Below are positions 30,248 through 38,189 of a DNA stretch of 64,000 bases, piece by piece. Made by a program: the position numbers and the translations under genes. The stretch comes from an uncultured Eubacteriales bacterium. Lineage in GTDB: Bacteria > Bacillota > Clostridia > TANB77 > CAG-508. The notes under the pieces were generated by a model. That model saw only the letters and a list, made by a program, of their open reading frames with translations, searched no databases and was not told where the DNA came from. The first letter of the stretch is position 1; each line of letters begins with the position of its first letter. Location of the stretch: contig CATKWX010000004.1 of assembly GCA_949840345.1 (NCBI GenBank), positions 1 through 64,000 on the forward strand. Direction: 5' to 3'.

Positions 30248-31387
30248 TTATTTATGTTTTCCTAGTGAGTTTATTGATTTTCTACCACGCATTCCAAATA
30301 CTCCTTTTATTACTTTTTCTCCTCTTGATAGTGCTCCAAAGAAGATTATTGTAAATAGTGGTAGTTTTGGCGCTATTTCTGATGCAGATACTATGAATAT
30401 TAAATAAACTACTATATGTACTGGTTGCACAAATATATTTACCATAAATTCTTGCAACCAAGCTTTAAACGCTTGTGCTTCATTATCTTTTACTTTATCT
30501 ATTGAATATGTAACCGTAATTAATGGTGATATTATTATTAAAAATGCCGTAGATATCATTCTTTTTGCATATAGGAAAAAGAATTTTACTTGGTAATATG
30601 TAACCATCCAATAAAGAATTGCTGACCATAGTATATTCCAACCTTTTCCTATTAATATCATTTGTATGGCATTACCCAGTATTGATGTTTCTGGTGAAGT
30701 TAATGTTTGTAAATAAGGTTTGAACATATCCATAAACACTTTTTGTATAACCATTGCAAGAAGTATTATATAATGTAAAAAGAATATTAATATAAAACTT
30801 TGTAGCCATGAAATTAGCATTTGTTTATACTTTGCTTTATCATCTGCAAGTGTTGATATTGCCATTCTTATTCCTATATATACTAGAACAAATAAACTTA
30901 TTACTATAGCTAAATTTCTTATTCCATAGTACCATACACTTACTTGCTGTTTTACTATATCATTAGTTTCACTTTTACCATTTTTTGATATTAAGAAGTC
31001 ATTATTTAGCATTGGGTATTCTCCAGTTACTATGCCTTGTACTGTTATCCTTGTATCTGAAGTTTCTTCTCCATCGCTCACACAAAGTGTCATAACAAAT
31101 CTTACTACTTCTGCAATACTAGATGATACTAGTGCTAATATGGATGCAATTGCCTCTGCATCTGTAGGTCTTTCTTGAACTTGTTGTTTTGTTCCATTTA
31201 CAAGTGCAGCTCCATTGTTCATTATTCCCTGCATATCTTTAATTTGAATTCCTTTTTGTTCTTCTTTCGTTTCGGTAGTTTCTTCTGTATCCGTAGTTTC
31301 CGTAGTTTCTGTAGCAAATGAGTATCGAGGAATTATGAATGTAATTAATGTTGTTATTATTAATATTATTGAAATTATTTTCTTCAT
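30248..31387 (-). CDS. VirB6/TrbL-like polytopic membrane protein
   Basis: 379 residues, read in one frame. Signal-like helix (1-24), Thr/Glu-rich segment, then the core shared with its two paralogues: RNLAIVISLFVLVYIGIRMAIS, DDKAKYKQMLISW, LIIISPLITVTYSIDKVKD, AFKAWLQEFMVNIFVQPVH and a last helix pair ending near FFGALSRGEKVIKGVFG. This intact copy is the internal control showing what the split paralogue should read across its CGG-A site. VirB6-like proteins line the translocation channel. ATG 31387 has AAAGGAGG; the upstream MNSEEYKNLRFL codons are repeat-derived. Confidence 0.82.
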   Translation of the reverse strand: MKKIISIILIITTLITFIIPRYSFATETTETTDTEETTETKEEQKGIQIKDMQGIMNNGAALVNGTKQQVQERPTDAEAIASILALVSSSIAEVVRFVMTLCVSDGEETSDTRITVQGIVTGEYPMLNNDFLISKNGKSETNDIVKQQVSVWYYGIRNLAIVISLFVLVYIGIRMAISTLADDKAKYKQMLISWLQSFILIFFLHYIILLAMVIQKVFMDMFKPYLQTLTSPETSILGNAIQMILIGKGWNILWSAILYWMVTYYQVKFFFLYAKRMISTAFLIIISPLITVTYSIDKVKDNEAQAFKAWLQEFMVNIFVQPVHIVVYLIFIVSASEIAPKLPLFTIIFFGALSRGEKVIKGVFGMRGRKSINSLGKHK

Positions 31388-31494
31388 ATTTCCTCCTTTC
31401 AAAAATCGAAGATTTTTGTACTCTTCACTGTTCACTCTTCATTATTCACTATTAATTATTCACTCGGCACCCGCTTCGTAGATAATCTTCCGCC
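31388..31494. repeat. Short intergenic repeat cluster
   Basis: AAAAATCGAAGATTTTTG palindrome with TACTCTTCACTGTTCACTC tail and one CGGCACCCGCTTCGTAGATAA element. Confidence 0.55.
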
Positions 31495-33465
31495 TTATTG
31501 CCCATTTTGTCTACGCATTTCGTTTAGTTTGTTTACGTTTGTTTCAACGAATTCGAATTCTTTTTTAGTTGGTTGTATTGCTATTATTGCTGTGTCTCCA
31601 CCAACTTTTAGTAGTCCTTCACCTCTATTACAGGTTGTTAAAAAGGCTGCTTCTCCATCACTTAGCTTAAATACTTCTTTTATATATTCTATTTCAGATT
31701 TATCTTGTGCTAAAAATAACTTTGTATCAGATGATGTTAAAACTGCTTGTACTTCTGGTTTTTCATAGAAGTCTTGGAATTTTTGTGACATAACTGCAAG
31801 TGAAACGTTTCTTTTTCTTGCACGTCTTGCCATTGTATTTAAGAAGTCTACAGCTTCTGGGTATGGAAGTAACATCCACGCCTCGTCTATTAAAACTCTT
31901 TTCTTAACAGCTTTAGTTTTATCTTCACTGTTTTTCTTAACGTATTTTTCCCAAATCCAAGATAGTAATATTTGTTGAGCAAGTGGCCTTGCAAATCTTT
32001 CTTCTAGTCCTGAAATATCTAAGTTTATAAATGGTACATTGTCTAGTAATTCAAAAGTTGACTGTCCATCGAAATATGCCATCTGTCCATCAAATTCTCT
32101 TACATATTGCTTCATAACTTTTATTAAGTAACTATAATGGAATCTATAGTCTTGGTTATCATTATTTCTAGAGTTTTCTACTATTCTTTTATACCAAGAA
32201 CCTATTGTTGGCATTTCCTTTTTTGCTTTTCCTAAATAGTTTGTATTTATAATTTTTCCTTCTTCTCTTTCATATAAACTTTCTAGGTCGTTTGTTATTC
32301 CTCTTCCTGAATATTCTTGTGCAACTGCTTCTGCAATTATTTGTTTTGTTAATTCGTTTACCTCTTGACTTCTTGTACTACCTCTTGCCATTGTAAGTAA
32401 CGCTTGAGTTACGTCCTCTATTTTATTTTCTACATTCAAAACTGTTCTTTCTTTTCCTGTTATTTCATCTTTTACTACTTCTGGCTCTAAATCGAAAAGG
32501 TTTATTATTGTATTTGAGTTTGGACTTATTGTTACATTTATTCCACCTAATGCTTCTGCAACCACTCCATACTCACCTTCAGCATCTAGGGCTAAGCTTT
32601 CTATTCCCATAAGAACTGATGAACGCGCTGTTAAAGTTTTTATTGTAACACCTTTACCAGCACCAGACTTACCAAATATAACCATATTATAATTAGATAA
32701 TTTTGAGCTAAAATTATCGAATAATATTGGTAATCCAGTTTGACGATTAAAGCCTAAAGGTATTCCTTTTTCGTGTCCTATATCTGATGTAAAGAATGGG
32801 AATACTGTTGCCATAGAACGTCTATCAAAAGTATGATTCTTTTTAATTTTATTTTCACAATAAGGCATATTGCTTCTTAATGCCTCATCTTGTATTGCCC
32901 AAGCTGGTTTTACCCCTATCATTGTTTTAGACATTTCTGATGTTAATAGTTCTGTATATTTATCTAGTTCGTCTAAACTATATGCAAATAGTGTACATAT
33001 AACTGATGATTCGAATAATCTGTTAAATCCTGCAGCTATCTGGTCTCTTAAATCTTCTGCCTCTATTCTTTTTTGTGCTAATATTCTTTCTCTGTTTATA
33101 TCTCCTCTGTCTAATGCAACAATTCTTTCAGATTCTAGCTCGTTTATAGTTCTGTTTAATTCTGTTTGTGATGAACTCTCACTTATTGGATTTATGAAAA
33201 CAGAAACATTTAAATCTCCAAATGTATACATGCTTCTTAAAAATTCTGGGAAGGTACACATTCTTGGTATTGTAGATACTACCATACTTCTTGCATATCT
33301 AGTTTTGTTAGATACTATTTCTATATGGTTTGTATAGCTAGCATCAATTCCTGCTGGTGCTATTAAATCTTTTAAATTACTTACATTTTTGGCTAATAGT
33401 CCTTCTTGCTTTTTTTCAACTGCTGAAATTTGTTCTTGTTTTGCTTGTTTTTTCTTTTTACCCAT
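31495..33465 (-). CDS. virB4: VirB4-like type IV secretion ATPase
   Basis: 656 residues. Cytoplasmic ATPase that energises assembly and transport in type IV secretion. An N-terminal partner domain (about 40-240) precedes a RecA-like motor with Walker A GKSGAGKG (265-272), LALDAEGEYG, and Walker B KRVLIDEAWMLL near the C-terminal third, followed by NVSLAVMSQKFQDF and a C-terminal arm. It has no in-frame CGG and is not split. ATG 33465 lies 29 bp after the stop of the preceding gene. It is the most diagnostic gene of the locus; no VirD4-type coupling ATPase or relaxase accompanies it here. Confidence 0.92.
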   Translation of the reverse strand: MGKKKKQAKQEQISAVEKKQEGLLAKNVSNLKDLIAPAGIDASYTNHIEIVSNKTRYARSMVVSTIPRMCTFPEFLRSMYTFGDLNVSVFINPISESSSQTELNRTINELESERIVALDRGDINRERILAQKRIEAEDLRDQIAAGFNRLFESSVICTLFAYSLDELDKYTELLTSEMSKTMIGVKPAWAIQDEALRSNMPYCENKIKKNHTFDRRSMATVFPFFTSDIGHEKGIPLGFNRQTGLPILFDNFSSKLSNYNMVIFGKSGAGKGVTIKTLTARSSVLMGIESLALDAEGEYGVVAEALGGINVTISPNSNTIINLFDLEPEVVKDEITGKERTVLNVENKIEDVTQALLTMARGSTRSQEVNELTKQIIAEAVAQEYSGRGITNDLESLYEREEGKIINTNYLGKAKKEMPTIGSWYKRIVENSRNNDNQDYRFHYSYLIKVMKQYVREFDGQMAYFDGQSTFELLDNVPFINLDISGLEERFARPLAQQILLSWIWEKYVKKNSEDKTKAVKKRVLIDEAWMLLPYPEAVDFLNTMARRARKRNVSLAVMSQKFQDFYEKPEVQAVLTSSDTKLFLAQDKSEIEYIKEVFKLSDGEAAFLTTCNRGEGLLKVGGDTAIIAIQPTKKEFEFVETNVNKLNEMRRQNGQ

Positions 33466-33493
33466 AACTTAAATTAACCGCCTTTCTTTTGTA

Positions 33494-34792
33494 TTATTCC
33501 GCTATCTTTTCTGTATTTAATTTTCTTCTTCCCCTTTTTGCTGGAGTAGGAGCAACTTCACTCTCAACTTCAGTTTCCTTTGTTGCTTTTTTTCTTGTTG
33601 CCCTTTTCTTTGGAGTTGGTTCTTCCAAAACAACTTCTGTCTCATTTTCTGTAGTTCCTGATGTTTTCTTCTTTATTTGTTTTTTAGTTTCTTCATATAG
33701 CTCTTTATCCATTTGGCCTTTATATTGCTCAACTAAATTTAATGCTTTCTTTTCTATTTTTTGTTTTCTTTCTATCTCAGCTTCTTTTTCTTTTCTTACT
33801 TTATCTGCTTCTATTATGCTATCTGTTGCTATTTCTATAGCTTCTACTTCCATTTGTTCTTCTATTTTTTCCTGTCTTTTTAATAGAACATCCTTACTTG
33901 TACTATATAATGCATCATATTGAGTATCTAATGCTTTAGATAATTGCATTATTTCTGAATCGTCTCTGTTGTATGCAACATATAATAATTCTGCAATTTC
34001 TTCTGAATCTAATATTCTACTACTTACTTCTGATGAAGATAGTGATCTTATTATTGATTGCGCTCTTGTATATAATTCTGAGAAACACATATTATCTATT
34101 TCATCTTTTGAATATGTACTTGTAGAACCAAATTCTGAAACGAAATAAGAAACTATAACATATGTTTTTTGTTGTAATACATTTTTATTTAAACTAAGTC
34201 TTCCAACATATTCCGAAATGTCTGCTCCGTAAGATAAAACGTTTTCTTTTCTTCTTTTTTGATATTTTAATTTTTGTGCTTGTGCAACATTTCCTTTCAT
34301 TTCTGCTTCTCTTATTTTTACATCTAATTGCTCTATTTCTTGTTCCATTGCTTTTATTCTATCTTTATATTCTTCTACTATATCTCTTAAATTTAAGCTT
34401 CTTGTTTGAATATATAATTGTATTGGAAATCTTAAAGTATTTAGGAATTGTACGAAACCTTCTTCTACTGAAATCTTTTCTTCTTCAGACATCAGGTCAT
34501 AATTTACACCTTGACATTGAATTACCATTACATATTGCTCTCTGTTTTTTCTTATAATCATATTATCCTTTACTTCGTCAAACTCCATAAATTTGTATAT
34601 AGATTCTTGACTTAAGTCTTCTCTAAATCTGCCAGAAAGTCCTAATCTTTTATTATTTCCTGTTTTATCATCTTTTTGGTCTTTCGCTTTATTTTTTGAT
34701 TTTAAAACTAAAATAAAGTAAGTTGCACCTAGGCAAAGTATAACTAATATTAAAATAATTAATATTAAATTAAGTATGTTTATAGCATTCAT
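33494..34792 (-). CDS. Membrane-tethered TraC/VirB4-accessory protein
   Basis: 432 residues: N-terminal transmembrane helix (about 8-32), then a cytoplasmic domain (YKFMEFDEVKDNMIIRKNREQYVMVIQCQG) of the kind placed ahead of VirB4 in Gram-positive type IV loci. A coiled coil follows (about 125-190) and a Lys/Glu-rich C-terminus ending RGRRKLNTEKIAE. It is not a broken half of VirB4: it has its own start, stop and the next gene has its own start, and there is no CGG at the junction. Its ATG (34792) overlaps the recoded stop of the PrgI-like gene in TAATG, which implies coupling that depends on the +1 shift. Confidence 0.75.
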   Translation of the reverse strand: MNAINILNLILIILILVILCLGATYFILVLKSKNKAKDQKDDKTGNNKRLGLSGRFREDLSQESIYKFMEFDEVKDNMIIRKNREQYVMVIQCQGVNYDLMSEEEKISVEEGFVQFLNTLRFPIQLYIQTRSLNLRDIVEEYKDRIKAMEQEIEQLDVKIREAEMKGNVAQAQKLKYQKRRKENVLSYGADISEYVGRLSLNKNVLQQKTYVIVSYFVSEFGSTSTYSKDEIDNMCFSELYTRAQSIIRSLSSSEVSSRILDSEEIAELLYVAYNRDDSEIMQLSKALDTQYDALYSTSKDVLLKRQEKIEEQMEVEAIEIATDSIIEADKVRKEKEAEIERKQKIEKKALNLVEQYKGQMDKELYEETKKQIKKKTSGTTENETEVVLEEPTPKKRATRKKATKETEVESEVAPTPAKRGRRKLNTEKIAE

Positions 34793-35128
34793 TATTCTTC
34801 CTCCTTTGTATATGTATAAATTTTCTTGTTCATTTTAAACTTAATATATCTTCTTATAATTTCATCTAAGGATTCTCCACCAATTTTCTTTGTAAATGGT
34901 ATTCCGGTTCAGTGTTGGAATTTTTACAGCACCTATTACATATCCAATTAGTGCACATGCAACCATTATAATTATTCCTGCTATTTTTATATTAACTAAT
35001 GAAAATATAAAAAAGAATATTAGCCCCACTGCTAAGCCTATCGCTGTACTTATTAATGATTTAACAGAAAATATAATTAAAATTCTTGTTTCCCCTCGTA
35101 AATTACGTGGTATATTGTACGTTCCCAT
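34792..35128 (-). CDS. PrgI/VirB3-like membrane protein, read through a +1 recoding site
   Basis: Small protein with two transmembrane helices after the family opening MGTYNIPRNLRGETRILI. Frame 0 (34862-35128) ends with an unrelated tail NRNTIYKENWWRILR. Skipping C at 34906 in CTG AAC CGG AAT ACC gives KIPTLNGIPFTKKIGGES, then LDEIIRRYIKFK, the standard PrgI C-terminus, for a 111-residue product whose stop TAA overlaps the next ATG as TAATG. PrgI/VirB3-like proteins sit next to VirB4 and help build the inner channel. Without the shift, the C-terminal 37 residues and the tight stop/start coupling are lost. Confidence 0.88.
34903..34909 (-). other. +1 recoding site AAC-CGG-A in PrgI-like gene
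   Basis: Frame 0 CTG AAC CGG AAT ACC ATT; dropping C gives AAC GGA ATA CCA TTT ACA AAG (NGIPFTK), the expected family continuation. Confidence 0.88.
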
Positions 35129-35152
35129 AAGATTTCCTCCTTTGTTTAGTTT

Positions 35153-35551
35153 TTAAGCTGTCACATTTGTCATAAAATTTAAAAGTATTGCCCATATTAT
35201 TTGTGCACCATATATTACAATTGTTGATACTACTAGTCCTATTAATTGCGTTTTTAGTTTTGCTTTTTTATCCGCACTGTCACACATCATATATTTTATT
35301 GCCATAACTACTGTTACAACTGTTATCACTATTGTTGCTATTGTAACTAATATTCTACCTATTGGCATTAATGCATCCTGTATTTGGCTAGTACTAATTG
35401 CTGAACCTTTCTTTCCCTTGTTTATAAAATCTGAGCCCTGCTGCATCCATTCATCTGCACTATTTGCCTGTGAATATGGAGAAAACGCCATTAATGCAAA
35501 CAGTAATATTAATACGATACTAATTATTTTACTTATACTTTTTTTACTCAT
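35153..35551 (-). CDS. VirB2-like pilin, third copy
   Basis: 132 residues: cleavable-type signal peptide (SPYSQA), a short extracellular segment, then two transmembrane helices joined by a small basic loop (CDSADKKAKLKTQLIG), the layout of TrbC/VirB2 pilin subunits. It pairs with two further pilin-like genes upstream. Its start has AGGAGGTG upstream. The 'DKAKIKxxL' loop is shared by all three pilins and echoes the loop in the VirB6-like proteins. Confidence 0.8.
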   Translation of the reverse strand: MSKKSISKIISIVLILLFALMAFSPYSQANSADEWMQQGSDFINKGKKGSAISTSQIQDALMPIGRILVTIATIVITVVTVVMAIKYMMCDSADKKAKLKTQLIGLVVSTIVIYGAQIIWAILLNFMTNVTA

Positions 35552-35714
35552 AATAACACCTCCTATTAGTTACACATAGTTAATATAATTATACCGCAAA
35601 ATCTTGTATTTTTCAACATTTGTAACCATTATATACTATCTATATATATAAATGTATATTTGTAATACTAATGTAATATGTTTTTTATGTTACAAATTTT
35701 GCTATTTTTTATAT

Positions 35715-35740
35715 AAAAAAAGGATGCAGTGCTTGCATCC
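35715..35740 (-). terminator. Terminator between second and third pilin genes
   Basis: Minus strand GGATGCA, short loop, TGCATCC followed by T7. It lies inside the pilin cluster, so pilins 1-2 may be made in excess over the rest of the apparatus by partial termination. Confidence 0.75.
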
Positions 35741-35763
35741 CTAAAGCTATATTCATTATACTA

Positions 35764-36243
35764 TTATTTAAATGTATAAAAACATATATTACATCTTCCT
35801 GTGTCAGGAACTTGATTTTTACAAATTGGACATGTTACATATGTAATAGATTCAAATGGGTTATGTGCTGGAGCTTCTTTATCCATATTTCGTGCAAAAT
35901 TTGATACTAATCCAAGCAATCCTGAACCACCAAATAATAACACAGCTCCTATAACATATGGTATTAATTTTTCTTTTATCTTTGCTTTATCATCAGCGTC
36001 ATGGCTCATATATACATATTTTATACCTAATATTAGTAGCATTATTACTCCACAAGATACTCCTATTGTTTGAGCAACAGCTAATACACTACCACCAGCC
36101 GTAATTAATTTGCTATTTCCTTCATTTGTGTATATATCCTTATATGCATTAGTGTCTATCTCTCCCCCTGCATAAATGAAATTTGGAAGTATCATAATTA
36201 AACATAAGGCAATTGTTAATATAATTGATATTGTTTTTTTCAT
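35764..36243 (-). CDS. VirB2-like pilin with C-terminal zinc ribbon, second copy
   Basis: 159 residues: signal peptide, extracellular segment, two transmembrane helices around the loop SHDADDKAKIKEKLIPYV as in VirB2/TrbC, then a unique tail VTCPICKNQVPDTGRCNICFYTFK with two CxxC pairs that should bind zinc. In the usual pilin topology with both termini on the same side, this ribbon would sit next to the membrane face opposite the loop. ATG 36243 has GAGGTGA; the GTG three codons upstream overlaps that site. No comparable tail is present on the other two pilins. Confidence 0.78.
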   Translation of the reverse strand: MKKTISIILTIALCLIMILPNFIYAGGEIDTNAYKDIYTNEGNSKLITAGGSVLAVAQTIGVSCGVIMLLILGIKYVYMSHDADDKAKIKEKLIPYVIGAVLLFGGSGLLGLVSNFARNMDKEAPAHNPFESITYVTCPICKNQVPDTGRCNICFYTFK

Positions 36244-36263
36244 AAGTATCACCTCTTTATAGG

Positions 36264-36301
36264 AAAATAGATTATTTGCATTGTCACAAATAATCTATTT
36301 T
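36264..36301 (-). terminator. Hairpin between first and second pilin genes
   Basis: Fifteen-base inverted repeat AAAATAGATTATTTG / CAAATAATCTATTTT with an 8-base loop, 26 bp after the first pilin stop. There is a short U-tract only, so it may be an attenuator or mRNA-stabilising stem. Confidence 0.55.
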
Positions 36302-36327
36302 AGTTATTTTAAAATTATACTTTTTGT

Positions 36328-36738
36328 TTAACGTCCAGGTGTTGTACCAGCATTTTCATTGAATACACCAGCAAAGTTTCTAATTAATGCTAAGATTCCA
36401 CTTGCTCCGAATAGTAATATAGCTCCAACTACATATATAACAGCGTGTTTTTTAATTTCTGCTTTATCGTTTGGTGCTGAAGATATGTATTTAATAGCTA
36501 ATACTATTAACATTATAACTGCTGTTGCTACTGCAATAACTTGAACTATAGATAAAATACTTCCTGCTACTGTTTGAGCCTTTTGTGCTGCTCCTGTTGT
36601 ATCGTTAGCTTTTATAGTATTTGGATCTAGATATTGACTATCATTTGCAAATATTGTTGTTTGCATACACCCTACTAACATTAATACTGTTAACATTGCA
36701 GCTAATATCTTAATTGCTGTTTCTTTCTTTATTTTCAT
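36328..36738 (-). CDS. VirB2-like pilin, first copy
   Basis: 136 residues. Signal region with a lipobox-like LMLVGC at about 20-25 (possible lipoprotein cleavage before Cys24) or ordinary cleavage near IFA. Two transmembrane helices flank SSAPNDKAEIKKHAVIYV, the pilin loop. The mature protein ends NENAGTTPGR. First gene of the leftward secretion locus, about 100 bp from the Spo0E-like gene. Confidence 0.8.
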   Translation of the reverse strand: MKIKKETAIKILAAMLTVLMLVGCMQTTIFANDSQYLDPNTIKANDTTGAAQKAQTVAGSILSIVQVIAVATAVIMLIVLAIKYISSAPNDKAEIKKHAVIYVVGAILLFGASGILALIRNFAGVFNENAGTTPGR

Positions 36739-36839
36739 ACTTAAGTTCCTCCTTTATATTTAGTTTACTAAAATTAAAAACTTTATTATAACTTTATTAT
36801 ACAGTATTATTTTACAAAATGCAACATTTTTTTCTTAAT

Positions 36840-37007
36840 TTACCTTTTTTTAATAATTTGAGCTTGCTTTTTTATACCTGTAGAATAATACTTTGCAATT
36901 AACTCATCTAATTCTATGCTAATTTTATATATAATATTATAATCTTTTTCATCTATTATGCTTTTGTTTAACTCATCTCTTAATTTACAAATTTCTTCAT
37001 CTATCAT
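36840..37007 (-). CDS. Spo0E-like aspartyl-phosphate phosphatase
   Basis: 55-residue protein of two helices. LRDELNKSIIDEKDYNIIYKIS is followed by the family signature SIELDELIAKYY (consensus SxELDxLIxxYY). Spo0E-type proteins dephosphorylate Spo0A~P and delay sporulation. ATG 37007 is preceded by AAAGGGTGG. It is transcribed leftward just ahead of the pilin genes, so sporulation control and the secretion locus could share transcription; the link is only positional. Confidence 0.85.
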   Translation of the reverse strand: MIDEEICKLRDELNKSIIDEKDYNIIYKISIELDELIAKYYSTGIKKQAQIIKKR

Positions 37008-37133
37008 AGTACCACCCTTTCTAGTGAAGTTTAATAATTCACTTTAAAAAGTATTTTGGATAGCATTGTTTTTATCGATATATTTACGATACCATATTTT
37101 TACAATTAGGTCAATAAAAAAACAGCATTTTTC

Positions 37134-37964
37134 CTACATTTCGTATGTTATTTTTTTGCATTTTTTATCATGTATTTTTGTTTTCTTGTATTTTATTTTT
37201 TTAAACCACAAAATAATACAAAATGTTACAAAAATCGCTATCGATAAAATTTGAGAGATTTTGAATTTATATAGCATTAAACTGTCAGATCTTAAACTTT
37301 CTATTATAGTTCTTGACAAAGAATATACTATTAAGTAAGTATATGTAACTTCGCCTTTTATTTTTCTATTATTTTGTAGTTTTATTAGGAAAAAGAAAAG
37401 AATTAATGTTACTATTGCCTCATATATAAAGGTTGGATGAACTTCTATATATTGATTATTTTCTATTATTCCCATTCTCCAAGGCAAATTTGTTTCTATT
37501 CCATATGCTTCTACATTCACAAAATTTCCTAGCCTTCCTATGGCTTGACCTAAGCTTAAGTATGGCACTATATAGTCTAGTAAATCTAACATATCTATTT
37601 TTTTCTTTTTGCAATATATATAACAGGTAATTACTCCACCTATTATTCCTCCATATATTGCAAGTCCACCTGTTGTTAAATTTAGTATCCTTATTGGGTT
37701 TTTTATATATACATCTAGCCTAAATAAGCAATAATATAACCTTGCACATATTATTGATACTGGTATTAGTATTAAAAATAAGTCTAATATATTTTCAAAT
37801 TTTATATTGTATAGACCATTTCTTCTTTTGCAAAAATATAAAGCAATTACAAATGCAGACACTATAAAAATAGCATACCAATGTATGCTTATTTTTTCTA
37901 TTTGTATTGCTACTTTTGAAATATGAAATTCTAGGTTTAGTCCTGGAAAGGTTATTGTTTGCAT
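37134..37964 (-). CDS. lgt: Prolipoprotein diacylglyceryl transferase
   Basis: 276-residue integral membrane enzyme that transfers diacylglycerol from phosphatidylglycerol to the lipobox cysteine of prolipoproteins. It has seven or so hydrophobic segments, the N-terminal FHISKVAIQIEKISIHWYAIFI block, GGLAIYGGIIGG, and the Lgt signature LGQAIGRLGNFVNVEAYG. ATG 37964 has TAGGAG 6 bases upstream. A basic cytoplasmic tail (FKKIKYKKTKIHDKKCKK) ends the protein. Confidence 0.94.
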   Translation of the reverse strand: MQTITFPGLNLEFHISKVAIQIEKISIHWYAIFIVSAFVIALYFCKRRNGLYNIKFENILDLFLILIPVSIICARLYYCLFRLDVYIKNPIRILNLTTGGLAIYGGIIGGVITCYIYCKKKKIDMLDLLDYIVPYLSLGQAIGRLGNFVNVEAYGIETNLPWRMGIIENNQYIEVHPTFIYEAIVTLILFFFLIKLQNNRKIKGEVTYTYLIVYSLSRTIIESLRSDSLMLYKFKISQILSIAIFVTFCIILWFKKIKYKKTKIHDKKCKKITYEM

Positions 37965-37979
37965 TGTGCGCTCCTATCT

Positions 37980-38165
37980 ATATTCGTTAATATGGGCACA
38001 GTGGTGTCACGCCTCACGGGTATTCTTACAAACGGTGCCCCTACATCAAAATTTGCCAACGGCAAATTTTGTATTATTCACTATTCACTATTAATTAGAA
38101 CAGAGGTGGCAACGCTTAGGCGGAACGACGAGGGCGTCGTTCCCTACGGTGTTTGCAATTGATTT
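37980..38165. repeat. Intergenic repeat cluster
   Basis: GGGCACAGTGGTGTCACG ... AACGGTGCCCCTACA (about 37994-38044), AAATTTGCCAACGGCAAATTT, and a GGAACGACGAGGGCGTCGTTCC copy (38121-38148). No gene. Confidence 0.6.
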
Positions 38166-38189
38166 ATTAAGGAAATAATATATATAATT

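Noticed and set aside
31495-34792. VirB4 split by an eighth recoding event between 33494-34792 and 31495-33465
   Set aside because: The upstream protein has a normal stop and tail, the downstream one its own start with an opening MGKKKKQAKQ, and no CGG lies at the junction. They are two genes.
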